Source of the DNA: Crambe crambe
Taxonomy: Eukaryota > Porifera > Demospongiae > Poecilosclerida > Crambeidae
Direction: 5' to 3'
Assembly (NCBI GenBank): GCA_963924555.1
Contig: OZ004592.1
Span: 6,696,001 to 6,760,000 of the forward strand
DNA: 64,000 nucleotides
A model generated the notes under the pieces. It was not told where the DNA came from and ran no database searches. It worked only from the letters and a program-made list of their open reading frames with translations. The position numbers and the translations under genes are program-made. Below are positions 1-11,500 of this stretch, piece after piece; within the stretch, counting starts at the first letter, position 1, and each line of letters starts with the position of its first letter.

Positions 1-923
1 CACCATCTTATAGACTTACGACAAACAGCTTTGGCTTATAAAAAGGATGTGCATTATTTTCCAGCACTTGAAGCTGTCCTGCTAACTCCTTCGCCAAAAT
101 CTATTCACATCAATGAGAGATGTTGACTTTGTATCATAATTCTCAATGACCTTACCTCTCCTTTGCTGCGACGACCGTATTCATGCTTCAGACTTGCCTC
201 AAAGTTGATCCTTTGTTCCTCTGTTTGCTGGAAAGCCTGTCGTACCAGGCAATACAGCATCTCTCGGTTGACCATCGGAGAGAAAGGATGCTCCCGTCCC
301 ACGGGGCTGGATTCACTCATGGAAGAAGACATTTTAGCAGTAGTGAGCATAACTAACTCAGCTTCTTCATCAGAATCTCCAGGAGGGAGTTTAGCAATGT
401 CAGCTCCATCCAATATGGAAGAGTGACGTTTGATGGATTTGCTCTTAGTCCTTGTCTTGGTGCCTATCAGTGAAGACCAATGATAGTAATAGTGGGCGGT
501 ACAATATGTATAACTGACCTTTGATATGAATGGGTTCACTGACTGCAGCACCTTTACTTTCTTCACTCAGCCTCTTGGTGTTTGGGCGCTGTGCCCTCCC
601 TCCATCAACGGAGTCAAGGGAGCGGGGATCGGTGGAGGTTGGACTGCTGATTGAAGACATGGAAGACTCACCAGCCCTCCCCTTATTCTCTAAATAAAGC
701 AACCAACAAGAAACACATAATGCCTCGATTTTGCTACCACATAGTTACGTTTCTAAGCAGTACCTGTTACTTCAAAACCACCGATATTCAGTGGATGTTC
801 ATTGTAATGGAGACTCTGAAAGCATAACAGAGAATAATAATATTTAATGATATACAAGTATCCAAGGACGCTCTATTCCAATTATCTTTCCTTAACATCA
901 TGGAAATTCCCCACTCCACCTAA

Positions 924-1009
<86 letters not shown>

Positions 1010-2968
1010 TCATGGTTGAGTTCAGAGGGTGAAGGCTGTACTATAGGTCACAGGTGTGACCAGAAGCAGTGGTCTATGCAGTCCATGTCAGGAGGAATGT
1101 CATGACAGAAACAGATGTTTCAATCTCTTTGAAGGTGAATGGAGAACTCCCCTCCCCACCCCCGTCCCCCCCCCCCCACTACTACACATCACGTGGCTAT
1201 CACATGCTCTCGTACATGCACTGTCCCGATACCTACATATCTACATATAGCTATTGCACGACTCTATTGGAAGCAGCTGCGCAATACAAGCAGTCTCATT
1301 CTCAATTAGTGATCAGTTTTTGTACCAGGGTCAGCTGACCACTAAACTAACTAATGTGGAGCTGGTAAAGTCAACTATTATTAATAGTCAGGTAATTTAT
1401 TGGCTGTATATAGGGGAGGATATATTCAGTTTTGGAAATCTGCCAGTGTAAAATCACCTCACTATTTGAATGGTTTCTATAGGCATTCATGGGTCGTTAC
1501 TTCGAGGAGGATTTCACAGACATGCCTTAAGTACGCCACAATTCATGACAAGTGGTTTGGCAATCAACAGTGAATTGTATTATGATGAGCACTTACCCTG
1601 TCCTCTGTAGTCCGCTGGTACTTTCCTGAGAATTCCAAGCTGCTTAGTGTGCCTGTGGCAAAGACGGAGGGCAGACTGGGTGGGCGTGGGGTGGGTGACT
1701 TGCCCTCCGGTGGGGAAGGGGCACTGAGCATTGGGAACTGGGAACACATTAGAGCACATCGGTACACCAGCAGCTCCTAGATAACAATCATCTCAGTAAA
1801 GTTATAAGCAATCATATCTATATAAAATCTACTTCATCTCTGAGGATGACAACCTGAGTGGATGCTCGAGGGGTATGAACTGGAACGTGAGGAACAGTAG
1901 GGGGTTCCTCGGGATGTTCTCCGCTGCCTGTTCGCTCCACATGCTATAATGTCATACAAAAAAGTAATTCATTCAGCTACATGTGTACAGGCTATGGGTG
2001 AAATCAGTAAACCCCACAATTATGTTTTGGATTACTCACATGAAGGGTTTCATGCTTTGCTCGCCGAGCTGTGAGATGAAGACAAGCATGGCGTTTTCTG
2101 TTGGCAAAAGTTTTTTTTTTTTCTTTAACAAGAATTTCTGTAAAGAAACTATATTTACTCACTCTAACTTCCTGAAGAACTTGTGAATGGTGTTAGTAAG
2201 TTGCCCATATCTGCAACCAATTGGATATCGTCCTGACTATTAAGGCTAGGGCTAGGAATGTACCTGATGAAGTAGAGTCCTCCTGTATTGCTGCTGTCCT
2301 CTGGGTCATCGTAGTGGAGCTTGGTGTGGGAGGATGTGCCAGAGAAAGTGGTAGAGCCAGTGATGACTGATGCTCTGTCACTTGGTGCCTCGAAGTCTGG
2401 CATTGAAGCTCCCTCAGTAGCTACTGTCCCACCTAGGAGTGGAGGGGAGGGGAATCTAGAAATATAACTGTCTCTAAGGAAAAGCTGATTGTAGCCATAG
2501 CACTTAACAAATTTCAAACTCAAAAGTGCTTTCCCGCCACTACAAAAACATAGCTCACATTTTAGGCTAGATTTTCAAGTTACAAGCTTGCATCTTACGT
2601 TTGAGGGACTTTAAGAGGATCTCATTTCTCTCCCACAGTATTTTCTCCTGAGTCAACAGGGCATTTAGAAGTCCTGTCAGGGGGTATAAGTCCCCCAGTG
2701 CAGGGGACACAGAAGAAGATCCCCATGTCTCCTGCTCATTATTCTCTGGAGTTTTGGAATCCACCCTGGAAGACTTGGTACCTTCATTGTCGTCATGCTG
2801 ATGATGGCTTGGTGTGGGTTTGGGTGTTTGTGTGAATGTCTGTTGTCCTGTAGTGGGGGAAGCTGCTTGCTGCCAACGTCCCCCCGCATCAGGAGAAACC
2901 TTGCCACTGCCATGATGGAGTTGGGCAGCATTGGGATGTTGCTGACTAGACACATGTACAGTAGTCAT
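1..2968 (-). CDS. Unrecognised multi-exon protein, Ser/Pro-rich with short helical segments (partial, 3' end off window)
   Basis: I do not recognise this gene. Minus-strand exons can be followed from a likely start ATG at 2968 in good context, through pieces near 2950-2600, 2440-2260, 1950-1850, 1760-1600, 690-540, 470-160 and about 95-1. Each is bounded by plausible AG and GT sites. The first exon is rich in Gln, His, Ser and Thr and ends in a short helix containing LLNALLTQEKILWERNEIL. Later exons are acidic and Ser-rich (GDSDEEAELV). The last full exon has a helical stretch, MLYCLVRQAFQQTEEQRINF, followed by HEYGRRSK. No catalytic motif, signal peptide or membrane segment was seen. It is probably a disordered scaffold or regulatory protein with short coiled coils. 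Large introns hold a CA microsatellite and otherwise nothing recognisable. Confidence 0.5.
927..1008. repeat. (CA)n dinucleotide microsatellite
   Basis: An uninterrupted CA run of about 40 units in an intron of the minus-strand gene at the left edge. It also creates a meaningless His/Thr ORF. About 1020-1560 on either strand is unremarkable intron. Confidence 0.95.
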
Positions 2969-3218
2969 GGTGATCGAGCAGCCCTGAATAGCACATGCAA
3001 ATACTGTTAAGCAATTCTGCACAAACAGACATACTACTGAGACAATGCTAAAGCAGCATGTAGTATTGAGTGAGTACTAACAGGTGGTAGGCTACTACTA
3101 GCAGACACTATGATGTGGGAAGGCAACAAGAAAGGTCACTTTTAATTTTTTTCACTTTCCTGGATTTTAATTCGTTATCACATGGTGACAATAGGAATTA
3201 GTGAGGGCAGTCCCTCCC

Positions 3219-3252
3219 TAGTCTTGCGGGCCGACCCTGGCCCGCGAGACTA
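3219..3252. repeat. Near-perfect GC-rich inverted repeat (hairpin)
   Basis: Arms TAGTCTTGCGGGCC and GGCCCGCGAGACTA are 14 bp with one mismatch, separated by a 6-nt loop. It lies in the intergenic stretch of about 600 bp (2969-3617) between the divergent unknown gene and the BOD1L-like gene. It may be the core of a small dispersed repeat or MITE. No terminator or RNA role can be argued from sequence alone. Confidence 0.75.
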
Positions 3253-3617
3253 GTCCCTCCCCTAAATAGATTTCAGAGAGAGAGAGCAAGTCATTTCAGA
3301 TTCTCTTATATTTGCAGCTGAGCATGTATTGACCTTTAAGCTATCCAGGTACCCAGATAGCTACTAGATGAAAGCTTGCATTGAATACCAACAATACCAA
3401 TACAAACAATTTCTCACTGACCTTAACGGGATAACCTGCTGCAGGGGGTACTAAGGGGTACTAAGAAATGAGCTCCTATAAGCACCCTCAAGAAAACACC
3501 TCTAGCTTCAAGCTCTAGTTTGCATTCGAAGAGGTTCTTGGTTGTTGACAATAATAATGATATTCATAGTCACATGAGTGATTGCACGAGTTTGAACTTT
3601 GACCCTGGGAATTTGCA

Positions 3618-5450
3618 ATGGCAGCTGATTTTCCAACTGTGGACGAAGTTCTGAACAAGTTCAAATCCAATGGAACGTTTGACCAATTCAGAAAAGCCTG
3701 TTTGGAATCCATAGAAGCAGAGGTAAAAACTCAGCATTTGATATTTTGTATAGCTAAAATATTAGTGTTTGTGAATTTCTCTTCACAATCTAGCCGTCAT
3801 TCAGAGCTTATGGAGAACATATTGAAGTTGTTGCCAGAAGATATCTTCAGAGCTTTAAATGGAGAGATAGTACGACAAAGAACCAAGTTCGTAGTAGACT
3901 GAAAGACCATGCATTGAGTGTGATTGCAAGGTATGGCTAGTGGGCGAGGTTTGGATAAGTGTCACTTGTACCATATATTTTGCAGTCCTGATATCCAAGT
4001 AGGTGTGCCTTTCTCTTCACTGGTTGAGAAGGCCATGGAATCCAAGGGCAAGGAGCTTCTACCCAAGATCCAAGAAGTAGTTGAAGCTCTTCGTCAAACC
4101 AAACCACCCCCTTTAGCCAATACTGATACAAGCAACGAAACACATTCTGATAGAGGAAACAACTCATCCAAATTGGGAATGGATTTTGATTTATCACTAC
4201 CTATTGACTTGCCTGGTTTGGTAACATCGAGCAATCCCAGCATTGTAAAGAAAGAGGTGGGATCATTAGGAAATGATGGGAAAATGGGCCGAACCAAGAC
4301 CAAGCAGATGGAGACTGCCTCTGTGAAAGAAGTGAAGAGTGGAACAAAACTGAAAAGTCTGGCAGTTGATGGAAACGGGAAAGTTATTTCAGCAGTGAAG
4401 GGGAAGGAAAAAGAAATTGAAAAGCCTCCAGGCATTGAGGAAGGAAGCAAAGAGAAAATCAAGGCCTCTAAACTCAAGAAGATTAAAGAGGAGACAAAGG
4501 AGAAGAACGTTCAAAAAGAATTAGGAGCTGATGAGTTGAAGGAAGTAAGCAAACCTGAACAGCAGAAGAGTAAAGCTGGCAGCATACCTTCAGAAAGCTT
4601 GACAAGCTCTAAAGGCACTAAAAAGGAGAATTGTATTGACAATAACAAAAAATCTGGACCAGAGAAGAAACAATTGCCATCAGCTCCAAGGCGGAGTGCA
4701 AGACTCGCCTCACTCACTGAAGATCAGGCAAAAAATGACAATAGTGACCTTGAAAGTGATGGTGCCAAAGAACTGGAGTTAGAGGAGGAAGGGGGACACA
4801 CCAGTGCCAGTGAGCAGCAAGAGTCTATACAAACAATGGCGGCTAAAAAGAAAAAATCTCACAAAGCCAGACCCCCAAGTCGAAAGAGAGCTAGGCAATA
4901 CAATATAGAGTCCAGTTCTGAAGACTCTGAGAACGAGGTCAAGGATAGGTTACCTCTACACATCAAGAAAGCAAGTCCAGATGGATCTAGAGAGAGAAAG
5001 AACGAACCACTGAAGTCTAGGACCGAATTCAGAAAACATCTTCGCAGCAACGAGCGAGAAATGGTGAGTCCTGCTCCTACTAAAAGACAAAGGAAATTAA
5101 GCAGAACAGGTAGTCCTGCTTCCACCGCCAGTAACACAAGTAGCACTGTTGTGGAGAAATCACAGCAAGATTTGAAACAAGAACAAACAATACCTAGCGG
5201 GAGGGATTCAAAGTCCCCCCTCAAATCTCCAACAGTTGTAGTGACACGGTTTAACCGTCACGTGAAGCCCAACAGGTGGTATTACCCCTTTGAGGAGGCA
5301 GGCAGTTCAAACGGTGAGGAAGAAAGCCAGAAGAGTGATTTTGAAGACAATAAAGAGGACATTAGCAGTGATTCAGATGTGGAAGAGAAGCAAACAATAG
5401 CCAAATGCAAACACTTGAATAAAAATCCGAAAAAAGATAATGAAAGATGA
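3618..5450 (+). CDS. BOD1L1: BOD1L-like protein with an N-terminal Shg1/BOD1 domain
   Basis: Three exons (3618-3722, 3794-3930, 3986-5450) join in frame to 568 residues. Residues about 6-110 form the BOD1/Shg1 fold: a helical start with FDQFRKACLESIEAE, then VARRYLQSFKW and the KNQVRSRLKDHAL segment. Proteins of this family act in chromosome biorientation (BOD1) or with SET1/COMPASS methyltransferases (Shg1, BOD1L1). The rest is lysine- and serine-rich and probably disordered, with basic patches (RRSARLASL, RKRARQYN), suggesting a nuclear chromatin-bound protein. Near the C-terminus a short compact piece, RFNRHVKPNRWYYPFEE, stands out before an acidic tail. It is far shorter than vertebrate BOD1L1 but longer than BOD1. 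The stop lies 20 bp from the stop of the opposite AMBRA1 gene. Confidence 0.75.
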
Positions 5451-5470
5451 TGAGCTGCCATGCCATGATA

Positions 5471-7129
5471 CTATTTTTTAATTTTGTATAAAAATAACTT
5501 TCCTGAACTCGTTCCCATACAAATGTCCATTGTGTGTCCACTGGAGAGCGGCATCCAGGAACCAAAGTTGACCTTGTCCTCTCTCTCTTTCTCTGTCTTC
5601 ATGCACACATGGTTGTCTTTCAGGTCAATAACAAGGGTGACAATTGTGGAAGGCATCATTAACACACCATGGAGAAGATATCTCCCACATGGAGAAATAT
5701 CCATGATGATGCTTCCTATACAAGATTAATTTTATCACTAAAAAGTCAAAACATGGTAGGGAAGTCTTACTTGATGGGTAGGAGATCTGAGGGTGTGTTC
5801 TGTTGAAGGCATATACCAAGTTTCCAAAAGTATTTGGAGAGATTGATAGAACTTCGTAGTCACAGTAGCTGGTAGTGGAACATATCACGTAGTGCTTTGT
5901 CATGGCCACACAATGAGAGGAGAAAATGATGCATTTCTTTGTCACGAGGCCCTGTACAGCTGTAATAATTTCCCTAAAATCAGCAAGAAATTACTGTATC
6001 ACAATTAAAGACTCACTGTCATTCAAATCAGGGGGTTGATTGACATCCAAGTCATAGAGCTGGAGTTTGTAGATTCTTGGTGGTGTCGGAAAACTGAGTA
6101 GATTGAAATTAAAGTTCTCACAATTATGGGTCAGTGTCTAGCAGAGAACAGAGGCTTATTATACTAAGGAGTGGTTACTTACAGAGACATAAAATCAGCC
6201 GTTTCTTGTTCACCCTATAAAACAGAGTGCATATTAGTAATTCTTGAGGGTCATGGGGAAAGAATTTATTCACATCGTCAATAGCTGTTAATATTTTTGA
6301 ATCCAAGGGATGGTGTTTCACTTGACTGGAGAAGAAAAGAGGGGAATGGAACACGAATTATGAATTACAGTTGTGTGACTCACCGTAGCATTCTGGTGCT
6401 GTTGTCTGCTCTCCACTTTATGTCCAAATGTTCTGATCTAAGCAAGTATAATGCTTTCTTCACAGCTACCAGGAGCATACCAGGTGAAGAGAGAAGTGGG
6501 ACAATGCTTGTGATTGGAGAGTGTGTGCCACTATCAAAACTACAGAGCAAACTGCCATCCTGTGAGGGGGAAAAACAATGTAGATCATGATTTCTTATAC
6601 TGTAGTACTCAACTCTGACATTCCATTTGTGAACAACACCTCCTAGACACCCTGAGAAGAGGATGCAGGGACAGTGAGGGTCAAAGGTCAAACACCAAGG
6701 TGTCCGATGGTGTTGAATCAGCTTGCGGATGGTGTGGAACTTAGGGCAAAGACCATGAATGATAACTTCATGCTCTTTGGAAGAGTGTCCTGTTGCCACG
6801 TACTGACTGATGCAATATTAAAGCAAAAAATCAAACTAGCCAACACATTGGGTAGGATTTACCCGTCCTTTGAAAAGGCTATTTCCATTATTGACTTGCT
6901 ATCACTGAATAATACCTCCTTGAAAATGCAAGGGAGTGTGAATCATGAGGTTTTTTTATTTTTTTACTTTACTTACTTCTTTCACCCCATACTTTGTCAT
7001 GTGATCAACACTGGCTACTTCAAAATAGTTGAGAAGATAAGAAGTGTCCCAGTCACTTACATTCTGCCATTGTCTCTTCTGAATCTTTATGAAAATGTTT
7101 CTGCCCCCACGATCCACATTTGAGTTCAT
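5471..7129 (-). CDS. AMBRA1: AMBRA1-like WD40 protein, very short form
   Basis: The start ATG at 7129 opens a 23-codon exon (to 7061) ending in KIQKRQWQN. Next comes EVLFSDSKSIMEIAFSKDG, then ATGHSSKEHEV with RTPWCLTFDPHCPCILFSGCLGG, matching the first WD repeats of AMBRA1. Later exons carry PRIYKLQLYDLD and the last repeat, SPCGRYLLHG to GTSSGKLFLYKI, matching the C-terminal WD half of AMBRA1. AMBRA1 is the substrate receptor of the CRL4 (DDB1-CUL4) ligase for D-type cyclins and also acts in autophagy. Here the two WD halves are almost directly joined, giving roughly 350-400 residues against about 1,300 in human. One small middle exon (about 6183-6215) does not phase cleanly with the next, so that joint is uncertain. 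Divergent from RAB28 (195 bp apart). Confidence 0.72.
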
Positions 7130-7323
7130 CTCGGTCTAGGGCTATTGAATTGAAGTGTGATTTTTTTTTCCCGCCATAAAAATCAAAATCAGTGGTGCCG
7201 TGCTTTATTTGGAGTATATTAGGGAGTGGGCGTGTCTAGACTCATATTTCTGTAATCGACACTGGCGATGTTCAGTCCTTTCATGGGTTGGTAGTTAGAA
7301 ACCGGCATTGGTAAGATACAGTG

Positions 7324-8355
7324 ATGGGTGACTCTGATGAAGAAGGCCAACCTAGGGAGGAGCGTCAGTTGAAATTCGTACTGATAGGAAATGGGACGAC
7401 TGGAAAGACTTCCATAGCTACTCGCTTCTCCCAGAGTTACTTTGGAAAAATTTATAAACAAACTTTGGGCCTCGATTTCTTCATGAAGAGGATCACTATG
7501 CCTTGTAAGCAAGCGAATTGACATTATCTCAGGGGCGTAGCCCGAGGTGTTAAAATTAGATAGGTGTGCATTATATAGAATACGCACTGTATTTTCATTT
7601 TTCCCCTTCGTGTATCGTAGGGTCAGGTGGACCGAACGTTACTTTGCAAGTATGGGACATAGGAGGTCAATCTATAGGTGGTGGGATGCTGGAAAACTAC
7701 ATATATGGAGCTCATGTATGTGAACTAGGAGACACATCCACTCTCTGAGAAATGGATTGACTATTCACTTCCCTTACAGGCTGTTTTATTTGTGTATGAT
7801 ATTACAAACTACTCCACCTTTGATGATCTCGAAGAGTGGTTGGATATTGTGAAGGAAGTGACTGAGAAACACAAGGACAAAGACCACCCTAAACCTCATC
7901 TAGCCCTAGTGGGAAACAAAGGTATGATGAACCCTCACCTCGTTACTATGACCTCGTCCCTAATAATTATTCTGCTCTTATAATTTTAGTGGATTTAGAA
8001 CACAGAAGGACCGTGAAGACAGACAGACACTATCAATTTTGCAAAGCAAATAAAATGTCAAGGTAGGAATACCAATGGTGGCAATTTCGGAACTTTTCTT
8101 GGCATAGTAAAAAGATGATTATTTTATTATACCTTTTGCAGTCATTATATTTCTGCTAAGACAGACGATCGTGTAAATACAATGTTTCTGAAAGTCACTG
8201 CTGAAATTCTGGGGAGAAAATTGGATGCAGCAGATTTAGAGAGCGTATCTACTGTTATCAAGGCTGATATTGTCAAATACAAAGAGACTCCAGTGCCTGG
8301 TCAAAGAAAACAGCCCATTGCAAGAACCAGGAGTTCTTTTTGTGTTGTCCAGTGA
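7324..8355 (+). CDS. RAB28: Small GTPase RAB28
   Basis: Five exons (7324-7504, 7621-7715, 7780-7921, 7990-8062, 8142-8355) give 234 residues in one frame. The G1 loop is GNGTTGKTS, switch II carries DIGGQ (the RAB28 variant of the usual D-T/A-GQ), the NKxD box is NKVD and the G5 motif is SAK. The C-terminus is CVVQ, a CaaX prenylation box like that of RAB28 and unlike the CC tails of most Rabs. [15 protein letters not shown] and [13 protein letters not shown] are further family hallmarks. RAB28 associates with BBSome/IFT trafficking and with ciliary or photoreceptor membranes in other animals. The stop is followed by about 200 bp of AT-rich sequence before EIF3A. The ATG at 7324 is chosen because the acidic MGDSDEEG start matches the family. 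Confidence 0.96.
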
Positions 8356-8493
8356 CTTCATTCATTGTTCATTGACATTGGAACCCGATCACTTATAATA
8401 ACTCCAAGAAGATTATTTTTTTATAATTATTATTAATTTTTCTAACTTGCTCGATCATCAGCCGGAAAATTTTTTTTCCGTGGTCGTTGTTAT

Positions 8494-8504
8494 GGGCATG
8501 CGCA
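8494..8504. promoter_or_regulatory. Partial NRF1-like site upstream of EIF3A
   Basis: GGGCATGCGCA holds one full half-site (CATGCGCA) of the palindromic NRF1 motif, 50 bp upstream of the EIF3A start codon. It resembles stronger sites at other promoters in the window. Assignment is by motif only. Confidence 0.4.
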
Positions 8505-8553
8505 GTGGAGCCTCGTGCTTGAGAAGGAATTCTAGCGCATACTGTGTGTCAAG

Positions 8554-11500
8554 ATGCCTACTTTCTTCCATAAACCAGAAAATGCTCTTAAGAGGGCACA
8601 TGGTCAGTCAGTGAAAAATATAACAATGACTTTAATTAATGCCTCTCTTTTTCCAGAGTTCATCGAAGTGGGTAAGAAAGTGTCTGCTCTGGAAGTCCTG
8701 AATGATGTCATTCGGAGCCGAAAGCATCGACAGAAGTGGACCACTGTTCATGAGAACATCATGGTGCTCTATACAGACCTCTGTGTCCAGCTTCAACGCA
8801 GCTCCTATGCCAAGGATGGCCTCTATCAATACCGCAACATCTGCAAAGAGGTGGCACCCAGTTCCTTTGAGAAAGTGGTCAAGGGTTTTCTGAAGATGGC
8901 TGAGGACAGAGCTGGCAAAGCGCGGGAGACATCTGAAGCAACAGTATTGCAGGAAGTGGAAGATCTGGATGTGGTCATGACTCCTGAGAGGTGGGTGTGG
9001 TTTGGTGGGTGTGGTTTAAAGTTGATTTTGGGAAAGATGGTGTGACGATATGATGTGTAATTATGTCTCGTTCGTCTGAAAAATGAACACATTGGTGACG
9101 ACTACATTCATCACCCATAAACTGATCACACACCTCTTCCTCCTTATCTCCTAATATCGCTGGGTTCCATAATCACAGTAGTTGACCTTTATCTCCTATT
9201 CTTTCTGACAGCTTATTGCTGAGCACTGTGAGTGGCGAAGGTGCAAAAGAGAGGACAGATCGAGTCTTGTTGACTCCATGGGTAAAATTCTTGTGGGAGT
9301 CATACCGCAATATGTTGGAGTTGCTGAAGAACAACCTGACCAATCTCACTGTGTATGCTGATGTTGCAAAGAACGCTTTCAAATTTTGCCTCAACTATCA
9401 ACGTAGGACCGAGTACAGAAAGCTTTGTGAAATTGTGAGTGTTTTATTCATTACGAAAGTAAACATCTTCCAATCATTGTAGTTTTTTGATTTTTAGCTG
9501 AGGAATCATTTAGCACAAGCAGAGAAGTACCAGACGCAACAGCACTCGCTTAAATTGGATCAACCTGAAGTTATCCAGAGTCTTGTGGATGTTCGATTTG
9601 AGCAACTGGAGAGCTCCATTACTGTGGACTTGTGGCAGGAAGCATTCAGGGCCATAGAGGAAATACACAAACTGCTCACTATGAGTGGCAAGTCACCAAA
9701 GCCAGGTGAGTAGTGGCACTCTTTATTAGGGTTTTTGCTGTGTATCAAGCACTGGTTACTCTCTTCTTGTAGGTTTGTTGGAGAATTTCTACTCCCGACA
9801 AGCCAAAGTGTACCTGATGGCCAACAACCAGCTCTTTCATGCAGCTGCCCTTCACAAGCTGTTTGTGCTCAGGAAGGAACAGAAGAAGACGCTGACTGAG
9901 AAAGAAGCTCAGATGTAAGGAGCTGATTCTATGAGAGTATGATTCAATAGGTCTGGGTCGTGATAACAGGTGATGTAACTGTACAAGGAATCTCGTTAGT
10001 CTGATTTGGTGTGATGAGATATGTACTGGGCTCTGATGTTATTGAAAGCATGCCTACCTCTAAATATAGTAATAATAGTGATGTGCTTTATTTAGAATTT
10101 TTCTTGCAGCACTGCCTCTCAAGTTCTCCTTGCTACACTATGTGTTCCTATTGAGCCAGTTCCTAGTGAGACCGATCGCTTTCTGGAAGTGGACGATAAC
10201 CTGCGTGACAAGGCTCGACGATTGGCAGGTCTCCTTCGTATGCCCACACCTCCTACCCGTGCATTGTTAATGAAAGATGTGGTATGTTGTGTAATTTTTT
10301 TCTTTGCGAGAGAAAAGTTTATATTTTATTGTCTTTACCAGCTCTACTATAATGTTCTCCAACTGTTGCCTCTCGAGTTGCAGCAGTTGTACCAGTACTT
10401 GGAGGTGGACTTTGACCCCCTCCACCTCTGCGAGCACGTGATGCCTATTCTCGAGGGTTTGAAGGAGCAGGAACAGTGCACGCAGTATGTCAAACCACTG
10501 GAGAGCATTATTTTGGTCAGGCTCATCAAACAGGTAAAGGGTCAACACACACTGGCTCTATTTTTATTATTGACAAGTGATGTATGTATTCTTCGACTCT
10601 CTGAAATCACCATGGTAATGATGACTATACTCATCACCCATAAACTGATGTCTTTAGAATATAATTGTTGATAAAAGTTTAAACTTTGTCCTCGAGAGTG
10701 TTGAGATGGGGTTATTTGATGTAGGTGTCTCAAGTGTACCAAACCATTGAATTGAGTCGCCTTGTTGAACTAGCCCCTTTCACCAACACTACCGATTTGG
10801 AGAAGGTTGTTGTGGAAACAGCTTCCTCCAATGGCATCCAGGTGAGTGTCGTGAAGGGGGGGGGGGGGTGGCCATGAAACCAATTACTTTGTGTTTGTTC
10901 AGGTTCACATCGACCACAGGACCAAGTCTCTCTGTTTTGGGATGAACCTAAACTTCTCTCACAGGACCGAGGGCCCTGAAGGCCCCCATGTCCAGGTAGG
11001 TATGGGGAGATGATTGGCACAGAGCTATTCCCCTTTGGAGGACAACCCATCAAAAATTGTATACATTTTTTATTCAGAGCATGCCATCCGAGTTGCTATG
11101 CAACCAGCTCACCATGATGTCTCAAGCCTTGCAACAAGCTGTCCACATTATTGCTTCTTCCGAGATCCAAGCAGAACAACAGGCAGCGGCAAAGAAGGCT
11201 TATCACGACTACCAGACCCACTGCCACCGCGATCATCGACGCACTCTTCAAAGGAGGCAGGAGATTGAGGCAAGGAAGGAGTTCATTGAGAGCAGGGACA
11301 AGGCAAAGGTGTGTTGTGAGTGTCCAGCCAAATCAAAATTAAAGTCATATTCTCTCTCTCTGAAAAGATCAAGCAAGCAGAAGAGCAACTTCGACAGAAG
11401 CACCAACTGGAACGTGAAGAAGAACGGAAGAGGTTGGACCGAGAGGCAGTCCAGAGAGAAATAGAGAGGAAAAGGAAAGAGATGGAAGAAATGCAGATGA

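Noticed and set aside
847..1032. His/Thr ORF of 61 aa
   Set aside because: Produced by the CA microsatellite.
4094..5224. Minus-strand ORFs antisense to the BOD1L-like exon
   Set aside because: Leu/Ser/Phe-rich shadows of Lys/Glu codons, with no signals of their own.
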